Assembly (NCBI RefSeq): GCF_036324505.1
Contig: NC_086355.1
Location: 25,788,518 to 25,852,517 of the forward strand
Reading direction: 5' to 3'
Length of the DNA: 64,000 bases
Source of the DNA: Eleginops maclovinus
Taxonomy: Eukaryota; Chordata; Actinopteri; Perciformes; Eleginopidae
Each line of letters begins with the position of its first letter. The stretch's first letter is position 1. Made by a program: the position numbers and the translations under genes. The notes below the pieces were generated by a model that had not been told where the DNA came from, made no database searches, and saw only the letters and a list, made by a program, of their open reading frames with translations. Shown here piece by piece: positions 11,401-22,450 of the stretch.

Positions 11401-12187
11401 TTTCCAGTGGGACTCTTTAGTCCTTCCCTGACCTCAGAGCTGAACCCGGCTGAACAGAGCTCTCTGTTCGTCCTTTCTGAAGGACTGATTGAAGGTCTGG
11501 TGAGGTTGGAACTCTTTTGTTTGTTTTCATTTCTATGACACTTGTAAATCTGTGCTTTCATTCAGCTGACATGACAGATTATTTATGCATTGCATTTAAT
11601 GAAAATATTTTTTAACAGAATTATAATTCCAGTATAATACCAGATGCTGAACGTTTTAGGACACATTTACTCCTACAATGTCATGTGTTTTGTATCCAGA
11701 TACCTTGCACATTGGATTTAAGGCACTATATACATACTGTATACTATATATATTAAAACTAAAATAATGTGTCCAACCTGGGGTTCGGATTAGTTTCTAA
11801 ATGTAGTGGCTTCCTCCTTTGGCCCATGCGTCATCGTTTTGCAAAGTTTTATAAAAATCAGGAGAGCAGTGTTTTAATAATCTTACAAAACACAAAAACA
11901 AAAACTCATGGCAGACGTAACAATAAGAGCTTAACATCAACTTTGTATTTTTGAACCAGCGGGTCTGGATGAGCTCTGACTCATGCCTCTCACTCACCCA
12001 CACAGATCACCCTGGTTGAACCGTCAGAAATGCAGTACGTGCACAGGTTTCATAATGTGACTCCCTACGGGGGGAGGAGGAGGAGGGAGACCATATGAAA
12101 GAAGTGTGTGTGTTCATGTTTTTTGTATGAACTACCATAGTTTATTTTATATGAACAGTTTCATCTGTAAAGACAGTGTTCAATAAA
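11401..12187 (+). CDS. 3' end of an unidentified plus-strand gene
   Basis: Two exon-like segments. The first, 11401-11499 (or from 11408), follows an acceptor ttacatttatag and ends CTG|gtgagg; it is open in phase 0 and contains SELNPAEQSSLFVLSEGL. The second, 12006-12098, follows cactcacccacacag, continues in phase 0 with VEPSEMQYVHRFHNVTPYG, and ends GRRRRETI-stop. An AATAAA follows at 12182, 84 bp after the stop. A possible earlier exon, 10432-10515 (MHNDIHNMCNAIDELLG before GGG|GTAAGA), is also phase 0 but abuts the hAT remnant and is doubtful. I do not recognise the protein. The gene would lie antisense in the apparent gpr39 intron, with its 5' exons off the left side or hidden by transposons. 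Confidence 0.42.
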
Positions 12188-12511
12188 ACCTATTATTATA
12201 TATCACATATTATCCTTAATTTAAGTCAATGCGCAGTTTGTACTGTTCATTGATTTTGCCATATCTAAGTTAGTGTGTTGAAGTGGGGGGCAGTGTATGA
12301 GTCATTTCAAACCCTTATTAACACTACAGAAAGAAATGAGAATTTTCTGCATAATGCACATCCCCAACAACACACAAATGCACTGTCTATTGAGTCAAGG
12401 CCGTTTAAATTTAAATACTTATGCATAGAGCAGAAAACTACGTGAAATATATACGAAATCAATGTGTTTTAACTTCAGCGGATAAGTGACATAGAAGGAA
12501 ATATTTCTTAA

Positions 12512-13249
12512 AGGTCTCCTATTATGCTCTTTTATGGCATATATTATAGGTCTCAAATATATATAAAAAAACATGTCTCTGAGTTGTTTTGCTCAAAATA
12601 CCAAACAGATCATTGAATTTAGCAGGTCCGCTGTCCATCTGTTTCAGCCCCATTTTCGAAAGTGCTGATTCTGTGACTGTAGCTTTACATTTGAGCTGAG
12701 TTGAAGCTGGCCACACTCCTTTGGAGCGTCATGCTCCAACTGAAGAGAGAAGTTTCTAACGGAGAAACTCAGCTAAACGCTGCCGTGAGTAAACGCTATA
12801 TTATGTTCAAACCACATCCAGCATTATTTCTCAAACACTTCTCAGTGTTTACCACTAGAACAGAGACATTATATGTATTATATATACAACAACTCTAAGT
12901 CCCTCCTGCAGACATCCTGCTGAACACACACACACACACACACAGAGGTGCTGCGGAGGGGATTCAGCTCGTGACTGTATATGGGGGACTATAGGTTGAG
13001 ACGATTCACGTGGGCGGGATGTTGCCAGGAGTTCAATGTAAAGCCAGCCCACATTTCCGATATGATGTCATTTCGGCAGCTAATCTGGATCAGCTCGTTT
13101 GTACCCCCGTTTTTAGAGATGTGGGTCAGGAGGAAAAGAGAGAGGGTTGTATTTTCTGACACTTTGTGAGTCTCCTTAGACACCAGGGACACATACAGTA
13201 TGTATGTATAAAAGAGATCAAAAAGTGCATTTTGTATAATAGGGGACCT
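12512..13249. mobile_element. MITE family A, copy 1
   Basis: Starts AGGTCTCCTATTATGC and ends with the near-complement ATAATAGGGGACCT, flanked on both sides by TTAA (12508-12511 and 13250-13253). TTAA duplication suggests a piggyBac-type non-autonomous element; no transposase inside. Contains a short CA run at about 12926-12944. Copies 2 and 3 lie at 43088-44336 and 47218-48458. Confidence 0.75.
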
Positions 13250-13267
13250 TTAAGCATCAGTTTGCGT

Positions 13268-13802
13268 TAGGGCTGCGTACCTAAACGTAACATCAGGTAC
13301 AGGTACAGGTACCGGTACAGAGGTTTATTTACAGGTCCGGACCTGTACCTGTACCTGATGTTACGTTTAGGTACGCAGCCCTACCCTGAAATCTTTGTTA
13401 CGTGATCCCAGACCTTACTGGTCTTCCCATGTGGCATGACAAACCAATTCAATCCGCCAATGCCAGCAAAGGAAAATTGGCTGAACTGCTTTTGAGTCTT
13501 TTTGACCAATCCAAACGCTGGATCATCCAAGCTCTCGCAATGTCTCGTGAGACTGTGGCGAGAGGATCTCAAATCAAAGATGGCTCTGATTTCAAGTTTC
13601 AGCGCGGCATTTTACGTCTTTTCCAGTGCTAAATTTTCGTCTTTGTGGTAGGATTTACGCATCTTCAGTCACAAAATAAGCATATACTTGGTGTAAATTT
13701 ATATCGGTACAGTACCGGTACTTCATGATCCGGTATTTTGGACCTGTACCGAATCGATTTTCACGGTACAGTACCGGTACACAGTACCGGTACGCAGCCC
13801 TA
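13268..13802. mobile_element. foldback hAT MITE with perfect 8-bp target duplication
   Basis: The terminal repeat TAGGGCTGCGTACC (13268) is matched by its complement ending at 13802. Identical octamers gtttgcgt flank the element (13260-13267 and 13803-13810), the hAT signature. The first 114 bp are themselves a hairpin: about 43-bp perfect arms at 13269-13311 and 13339-13381, so a third terminal repeat faces inward. GGTACC-like words (ggtacaggtacagg, acagtaccggtac) are repeated near both ends. Confidence 0.85.
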
Positions 13803-13810
13803 GTTTGCGT

Positions 13811-15300
13811 GGACTACTTTAAAGCAGATGTGTATCTCTTTTTTTGGTCTTAAACTGTGGAATTCTTTACCAAATGATTAAAAGGGTTGTAAGAACATCT
13901 TAAAGTTGAAAAAAAGGTATAAAGAAAGAATAATAAGACAATATGAAGATGTCAGGTAAGCTGTTTATCTGATGGTAGATTGTTGTTGACTGTTGGTTAT
14001 GCTTTTGGTTTCATATTTCAGGTTACTGTTTTCCATCATGGACTTCATAAAATGCGTAAAGTGTACATGTTTTGTTTTATAATAATTGCCATGAGTGGAA
14101 TAAAGTAATAATACGAATAAGAATTGAGCGTCCGTCAGACCTTTCTAACAGTATAAAGACAAATACAGGAGCGACTTCCACCTGGTACACTTTATGATAG
14201 CTAGCGACAGAGCTTTACACCAGGGTTCCTGCCAAAGTGGCATCTGTTTTCTCTGTGCTGTTATAATGTCATAATTCCTCTCCACCTCGCAGTGAAGGAC
14301 TCATTTTTCTTTTAAAGTTGATTGTGCTATCCAACAAAGGATTAATCGGAGCGTGCAGCTGTGAGCTGTTCATTTCATCCTGCCATATCCTCCCCCCGGC
14401 TTCAGTTTTATGACTGTTTGGTTGGAAAGCCATTTAGGAATAAAAATGTTCAGTCGCTCAGAGCGAGGTGATGCTATTGGACCTTATTAACAAACCAAAT
14501 CAAATGGGGAAGGCTTGTATTAATAAGGCAGGGATATTCAACATGTTTCAGCCATGTGTCACACACAAGGGAATGGACAGCACTCCCTTCCTCAAACTGA
14601 AATAACCACAGAAGCACATTCTGCTGTGACTTTCTGTTAATATTTTAAAAAGAAATCACAAAAGTGTAAAAGTCTGATCCAAATAATCAAGACCAGCAGT
14701 CAGAATAAGATTCAATTAATGATCAAGGTTGTGTTAACATCTCTGAAAAGGCTAAATGAAACAAAATGAATAAATAAAAGTCCTATTAAAAATGTGCAAA
14801 CGGGGCAAAAATAAAAAGCACATATAAGCTTGTTTTCATCCAATACCGTTCTGCAAATAAGAGTTGGTTAGCGAAGTAAACAGTAGCTTTGTCATGTTAG
14901 AAGTCAGAAAACATTGGGGAAGATTTTTTGCAGTGATGTCCTGAGAAGTATGTGCTCTGTAGCCGCATAACAACTACGTTTAGGAGGAATTTGATCCGTC
15001 AGCTACCTGTGTCATCTTGAAACCCTTTATAAACGTGGCCAATCTCAAAAGATGATGTACGCCAGTTTTATAAGCAATCTTTATGATTTCTAAAAAAACT
15101 GCACAGCTGATTGACAGCTGGAACACAAAACACCAAATAAATAGAAATCTTTTTTGTAATCAAAGTCCCAACTGTTTGTACATACATGTGCAAACCCAGT
15201 TTGATTTCACTTGGTTTAATATCATTTCTAAAAAGGGAGGAACATTAGGCTATACCCCACTGATAGAGTGAGGCTATGTGTACTTTGTCATTCACTTTTT
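13811..15300. other. intergenic or intronic, no gene seen
   Basis: AT-rich sequence with scattered short ORFs only. I see no repeat family or exon with good splice sites here. Confidence 0.35.
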
Positions 15301-15439
15301 TTTCTGACCACTTTTTATTTACCTCCATGCTGTTACTCTTTGTAATGTTCAAACTGCGTCCACCAAACGATATGAATAACTTGTCTGCTCTTCCCCAACA
15401 AGAACCAAAATGATAGGGTGTGAAATGTTTTTTTTTAGC

Positions 15440-15705
15440 TGTTCTGTCGTCATTTAAATGAATATTAATACGGGGCGCTTCTTTGACTATTTAAAGGCAA
15501 ACATGGGCGTTACTTGAAGCCCGCAAAAGCTAGGTCGCATTTCGAGTTGATTTTGATTTATAAAGGGAAACCAAAGTAGGACGTGTGTGCGCACTGTTTT
15601 ATAAATCTGAATATTTTAGTGCGTAGGCACTTGTTTTGTTCCTATGTACGCCATCTTTTCACGTGAAACCTACGCAAAGCTTTATAAATGAGGCCCCTGA
15701 TAGGA
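15440..15705. repeat. possible MITE remnant ending in tttataaatgaggccc
   Basis: The right end ctttataaatgaggcccctg resembles the end of a common fish MITE. The matching left end is not visible, so this is a partial copy at best. Confidence 0.3.
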
Positions 15706-15805
15706 GCAGAGTAGTTATTGTAGTTCAAAACTGGATATCAGATTATTGAAGACAAGTTGATAAACTCATTAAGAAAATGTTTATCAAGGCAATAAATCAA
15801 GTCTG

Positions 15806-15925
15806 GAGTTGGGTCATTTTCTCATAGACTTTTATGCAATTGGCAGTATTTTTGCAACAAGTGGAGTCGCCCCCTGCTGGCCATTAGAAAATAAATGTCT
15901 TCCCCCAGGAGAGACACACTGCAGT
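15806..15925. repeat. interspersed repeat, copy 1 (agtggagtcgccccctgctgg)
   Basis: Shares tcattttctcatagactt and gtggagtcgcccc-ctg words with 27422-27545, in the same orientation. This sequence recurs widely in teleosts; its class is unclear to me. Confidence 0.45.
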
Positions 15926-18228
15926 ACACAGGCCATCTCCAATGTCTTGTTATCTTGTGTTTGTTTATGTTATCTCATGTTATCTTACAGGGGAATGAGT
16001 CATGAATGAATATGCTAACATTCCTTTCAGGTGAATCATTCATGAAAAATGAATCGCTGAAAGTCTGGTTCTACTGTAACTATGCATCTTTTTGCAACAC
16101 CCAAATGCATCATGTAGACATTTGTGCATCACAAGAACCCTCATCACAAATGGTTAAAATAGTCCTTTAGCAACAATGACATGGAGCTGTGTTCATCAGT
16201 CATCCACAGGCACATCCTCCCTCTCATCTCTAGCTTTTGAATTGCTTTTAGGGGATGGGGGTGATAAAAACATGCCAGGTTTTTTCATTGAGGCAAAGCT
16301 CCTTGAAGCACAGCGTCCCCCAGGAACTTAAAAAGCTCCTCCAACCCCACCTGTTCCCCCCTGTGCCTGCAGCCTCACCTTCAGCAACATCCAACATGAT
16401 AAAAGCCCCTCATTATGGAAGAAACAATTTTAAAACTTCAGACGCTGATGGATTCCTAAAGAGAGGGAGCTCAGCAGCGTTCAAGTCTGGAACTGAAGGC
16501 TTGAAAGTTGATAATTCATCACTCTGATCTTTTCACTGCCGGTAGTCCTGAAAGCACTTTGTGTCAGCAATGCATCAAGTGTTTCTGCAATGACCAGCAG
16601 CCGCTTGCCTGGCCTATGGAAACAACGTGAAATGTTTTGTGTAACAGACTAGAGTCTCTATATTGTATCATATTTAACATGGCATATGTTAAACTGTTTG
16701 AATCACAGTCTACTCAGAATTGTCATTCTATTGCACTGTATGGATTACCATTAAAAGGTCCCCAGATGATGAATACTATTGGGTTTTGTGTATTACACAA
16801 AAAAAACCTCTGTCTACGAGGTGTAATTCCTCACTCTAGGTTTTGGCAGTTTTGCGCTTCCGATCTGGCACCTTGTAACTATGTCTTTATAGAGGATGAT
16901 TCCCAACACAACATATTGGAAAGAGATCATGCATCCAGGGCTGAGGGTCTCTGCAGATACAACAAAGATTCACTGGGCGTAAAACCAGATCAATGAGAGG
17001 AAGTCAGGTAATAAGTGAGCAAGCCTTTACATATCTAGCATAGTTAATAAATCCATTGTTAATATACTGTCATAGTTCGACAATACAATTGGTAAATAAG
17101 CAAGGGATATTTGAGAATAAAGGATGCTAAAGTCCTGATGGTGTTACCTATTGGTGGTTAAACCTGATATTCACGTAATCCCGGACAGTCACAGTATTTC
17201 AAGGATATTTTTTGTAAAGTTTGACTGGCTAAGTTGCAGATGAGCTTAACCGTGAGGGATATTTGAATGAGCGCAGACTACAGTGATTTCTCCAGCCTCA
17301 ACGCAGCATGCAGCAGAACACCCTGAGGGGGGGATGAGATGGGTGTCTCACTGTCAGCCTCTCACTGTGGGAGATTCATCAGGCTTATACTTTTCTGTAA
17401 GTACAGTTTTTAGTCTTTCATAATGCTTTTTCAAGCAGCAGAGAATGCAGAGGAACCAGTGACTCAAATCAATCCTCAGAGAAAGAGGCCCAGATCACAA
17501 CAATCCATTTCAGATCAGTTAAAATCACATGAATAAATCAAATGTAAATGATGAGATCAGCTAGTGTAAAAAATAGTATAAAAATAGTGTTCAGTTTTTT
17601 CTCTGTTGAGTTATAACTATAAAATAATGTTCTTGTTCAAACCAAATCAAATTGTGACAGTTACGACAGTTAAGGGGCTTATGTGCACTGAATGAAGATA
17701 TTCCTTTAAACTATGTTTAGACTCCAAACTCTAGGAGTCCCTCTCGTATGACCCTGCTGAAGTGTCTTTTGTAAAACCTACACTATCTGTTTCAAATGTG
17801 AATACTTGACGTTGAGGCAACCAGTGCGATAAGGGGTGAGAAAAGTACCAGAATATGATTTGAAATGGATCACCTCTCAACATGCAAATATCAGTCATCC
17901 TCAGCAGTCAGTGCTGGCATGCTACAGCAGATCTGAGTGTGTGTAGTGCTGTGTTGTAAAACAGATGGGTGAACACACTCACGAAGTATCACCTGTGATT
18001 TCCCTCAGAGGGCTGACACACCATGAAGCCACAGCCGCCCTGTCACCCTGCAGGCCCCCAGCGACTGGGTGCAGGCTGTCACTTGCAGGGAGGCTGGCCT
18101 TCAGCTGTGTTTCTGCCAGGGGCCACAGTACTCTGGAGAATATTATCTGCAGCTGTCACTCAGGGCAGAGATGTCAGGTTACGGAGGAGGAATGGTGAGG
18201 TACATTCATCAACCTGTAAGAGGCACAG
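15926..18228. other. non-coding stretch
   Basis: Contains only short ORFs without splice context (for example around 16255-16527). No RNA gene or repeat recognised. Confidence 0.3.
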
Positions 18229-18229
18229 G

Positions 18230-19741
18230 GGGGAAGTCACTGAGGTAGTTAAAAAAGCTCCATAGTGGCAAAGCCCCGGGGGTGGATGAGATCCGCCCAG
18301 AAATGCTGAAGGCTCTGAGTGTTGAGGGACTGTCATGGTTGACACGTCTCATCAACATTGCATGGAAGTCGGAAAAAGTACCGAAGGAGTGGCAGACCGG
18401 GGTGGTGGTTCCTCTTTTTAAAAAGGGGGCTCAGAGGGTGTGTGCCAGTTACAGAGGCATCACATTACTCAGCCTCCCCGGGAAAGTTTACTCTAAGGTG
18501 CTGGAAAGGGGGGTCTGGCCGATTGTCGAACCTCAGATTGAGGAGGAACAATGCAGATTTGGTCCTGGTCGTGGAACGACGGACCAGCTTTTTACTCTCG
18601 CAAGGATCCTGGGAGTACGCTCATCCGGTCTACATGTGCTGTGTGGATTTGGAGAAGGCGTATGACCGGGTTCCCAGGGAGATACTGTGGGAGGTGCTGC
18701 GGGAGTATGGGGTGAGGGGGTCTCTATTCAGGGCCATCCAATCTCTGTACTCCCAAAGCGAGAGCTGTGTCCGGGTCCTCGGTAGCACGTCGGACCGATT
18801 TCCGGTGAGGGTTGGCCTCCGCCAGGGCTGCGCTTTGTCACCAATCCTGTTTGTGATATTCACGTACAGGATTTCGAGGCGTAGTCGTGGGGGGGGGGGG
18901 TTGCAGTTCGGTGGGCTAAGGATTGCACCACTGCTTTTTGCAGATGATGTGGTCCTAATGGCTTCATCGGTCTGTGACCTTCAGCACTCACTGGATCGGT
19001 TTGCGGCCGAGTGTGAAGCGGCTGGGATGAGGATCAGCACCTCCAAATCTGAGGCCATGGTTCTCAGCAGGAAACCGATGGACTGTCCGCTCCAGGTAGG
19101 GAATGAAGCCTTACCCCAAGTGAAGGAGTTCAAGTATCTCGGGGTCTTGTTCTCGAGTGAGGGAACAATGGAACGTGAGATGGGCCGGAGAATCGGAGCA
19201 GTACTGCAGTCGCTTTACCGCACCGTTGTGACGAAAAGAGAGCTGAGCCAGAAGGCAAAGCTCTCTGTCTAACGGGCCATCTTCATTCCTACCCTCACCT
19301 ATGGCCCATGAAGGATGGGTCATGACCAAAAGAACGAGATCGCGGATACAAGCGGCCGAAATGGGATTTCTCCGCAGAGTGGCTGGCATCTCCCTTAGGG
19401 ATAAGGTGAGAAGTTCCGTCATCCGGGAGGGACTCGGAGTAGAACCGCTGCTCCTTCGCGTTGAAAGGAGCCAGTTGAGGTGGTTCGGGCACTTAGTGAG
19501 GATGCCACCTGGGCACCTCCCTAGGGAGGTGTTGCAGGCACGTCCAGCTGGGAAGAGACCGAGGGGTAGACCTAGGACCAGGTGGAGGGATTATATCTCT
19601 TCGCTGGCCTGGCAGCGCCATGGAATCCCCCAGTCAGAGCTGGCTGATGTGGCCAGGGAAAGGAACGTTTGGGGCTCTCTGCTGGAGCTGTTACCTACGC
19701 AACCCTGACGGAAAAGCGGGAGAAGATGGATGGATGGATGG
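18230..19741 (+). mobile_element. Rex3 (RTE clade) LINE, 5'-truncated copy
   Basis: Reverse transcriptase part of an RTE-type non-LTR retrotransposon. Motifs in order: KAPG-VDEIRPEMLKAL, TLLSLPGKVYSKVLE, VDLEKAYDRVPRE, RQGCALSPILF, LLFADDVVLMASS, and the C-terminal RRVAGISLRDKVR and RGRPRTRWRDYISS. Lesions: a frameshift near 18608, where sequence before EYAHPVY is deleted, a stop at 19270 and a frame change near 19305. The (GATG)n tail at 19727-19741 is typical of Rex3. A longer copy at 49537-52135 is highly similar. Confidence 0.85.
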
Positions 19742-22190
19742 AGGGTGGCACAGATAGCATTGAGTGACAATTCAGATACACTACTTCTGAATTTACACGA
19801 TTAATACCTTAAGCAGCAACAGGTTGCCTTATGTCAGGACATTTTTTTTGTTATAAAACAGAATACATTGAATGTAATTCATTGAATTTAATTCACTGAA
19901 ATGCTGCGACTGTAACTTTTATAATGTGCTCTGTCCAACAAACTCTCAAACTCAATTAAAAAAACATATTAAAACATATTTTTTTTAATAATAAGGAACT
20001 ATTTGAGAAGCTGGAAATGAAAAACTTTGACATTTTTGTTGGTTTTAGAGAACAGCAGGTGGCAGATGTACAGACGGTGCTTGAAAGACGGAAGGAGTTG
20101 ATTGAACCCTAAAATAATCATATCCCATATCTAAGACCTCAGATTTCTTAATAGCTCATTGTGCACGGTACTAACATAACGGCACCCAAATCCACCCTAA
20201 TTCATCATGTGACCAAGGTTAGCCAAAGCTAGCCTGAGAAGAATCCTTTGATTTGACTACGTGTTTGCATGTGCGTGACGCAGCACCACATAATAATACA
20301 TTGAATAATACATTTTATTTGTAAAGCACCTTCCCTTGCTAAAGGTATATATCCAAGAAAATCTCCAGTTTTAACTAGCCTAGATTAGTTTGGGCTGGGT
20401 TCTGTAATTATTCAACATAATTTGTCCTTACCAAACATCTCCTAAAACCCAGAAAGAGAGACACTGAGCCAGAGGGCCAAAGTGTGACGTGTGACGGTAA
20501 AATAACAAAGTAAAGAAAATTCAAACGTCTATCACGCTGTGGCCATTTCCTCGCTTCCTCTTCCTAAGAGCGGTTAATTAGAAACCTGATTGGCTATTGT
20601 ATGGCCCTCTTTGAGCTGAAGTAGTCAGCTAAGATGCTGGATGTAAGAATAAACAATATGAAGATGTATTGTCAGACAGCGTGAAAACCAGGTCCTGTTT
20701 TATCTTAGTGTTTAAAGTGTCTTTAAAGGGGCGCGATTATGCTTTTAAGAGTTTTCCCTTCCTGTGGTGTGACATATGTTTTTGTGCAGGTCAATAGTCT
20801 GCAAAGGCCCAAATCCCTACTCTCCCCCTTTGTTTTTTTAAAATTATTATTCTTATGAAACGGAAACAGGGGGTTGTTAGAGCCATTTTTTGTGGTGATT
20901 ACAAATTACAATTTTCTAATTAATTTAGGTGTTAATATAGTCTTTCGATTTATGAATAGAAAGAATTCAGTAAAATAAGTCTCCTGAAAACAGTTTGGAT
21001 TTATTGCGATAAATACAAGGAAGGGGTGGGACTGAGTCTCAGGCTTTTTGTCTTCAGCATGGAATGGGGAATCGGTTCAGTCTCTGACCTCACGTTACAC
21101 TGATACTTGTTGTTTATTTGTTTTTTAATTTTTTGGAAGATGTGAATAAATCAGCCAAATATGGATGGATATTGATCCATTTCATCCGGTACATAAGTGA
21201 AATGATGCTACATGCTGAAAGCCCGGGATCACAAAGACAGCCGATAAGCACCTCCATGGTACCCGTTATCTCTTATCAGGAGTTTTAGTTTTGTCCAATT
21301 CAATTCAGAGCTGCTAGTAAGAATGTTGCTGAAAAGAAATAGTAATTCAATGTTTGAGATAAAACTCCGTCTAGAACAGATTGAACTAAAGAGCTTTTTT
21401 AAAAGTACGCATGTGCCAAAAGTGCATGCAGCCTGTTGCAGTGGCACCTGCCAGATTTGTACTTTCATCCACTTTTAGCTTTCTTATTTGATCTGTTATG
21501 TTAAGCTGACAAGTGAGCGGTCCGACCAAACTAGGGAGGCAGAGGCACAGACAGTTGATGGTTGACGGTGCTACAGTCAGACATGATTTTGTAATCACCT
21601 GATATACATTAAATGGACTATATATAATTAATGTATTCAAGAAAAACTACACTAAACCACCAAACATAATTGTAACAGAGTTACACCACTCCCTGCGTCA
21701 TCCTACTGCATTAACCCCAGCCGGAACGACAAAAAAGTGCTTTTGCCCCGGGGACTGTTTTTAGCAGACCTTTGGACGGGGGAGAGGAGAGCACAGGTGT
21801 GTAGTACGACACTCTGGTAAGTATATGCTTTACTGTATGTTAACAAACTGCATTTGTTATCGGACACATATTAAAGATTAGATTAAGTATACAAGTGCAA
21901 TATTTTACTTTGATCATTTGCTTCGCCAATAAGGAAGCAATTTGTTTTAGAGCAACCCCATGGCTTCTTTGCACCAAGATGGTCGGAAATAACGGCTATC
22001 CCACTGAAATCTGGAGAGGGACACAGAGGAGAGCTGGGACCAGATTTATGGGGAATTAGATGTAGGCATAAGTCATGTCTCCCCCTTCTCATCACGTTAC
22101 ATACTGGAGTGTAGTTTGACGTGTTTTCAGAAAACATGACCATGACCAGGAGATATCTGAAGACAATGTTTCCATCTATGCTCATGGACG
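19742..22190. other. non-coding stretch with minor repeat fragments
   Basis: A LINE-tail-like segment (ttatttgtaaagcacctt) near 20312 and a fish interspersed-repeat fragment at about 20723-20880 (aaaggggcgcgattatgc) are visible. No gene found. Confidence 0.35.
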
Positions 22191-22194
22191 TTTC

Positions 22195-22450
22195 CATCCT
22201 TTAATGGCTGCTGGACCGTTTGGGTCATCAAGGATTACACAGAGCTTCATCAAGTCTTCACCTTCAGTCTTCAGAGGGTCTCTGTGCTCTGGAGGACGTC
22301 CTCAGACGCCGTGTCCCTGTGGCTATAAGGACTTTTGTTGCACATTTGCTTGAACTTGTGTTTAAATAAATATTTATTGATTTTATTCTAATAAGGTGCC
22401 ACTGTCATAAAACCTAATTCCCCTCTGGGATTAATAAAGCATTTTGATTA
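22195..22450 (+). repeat. L2-type LINE 3' fragment
   Basis: Ends with aattcccctctgggattaa followed by taaagcattttgatta, the typical 3' tail of fish L2 elements (variants of cccctctgtgggactaataaagg). Confidence 0.5.
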
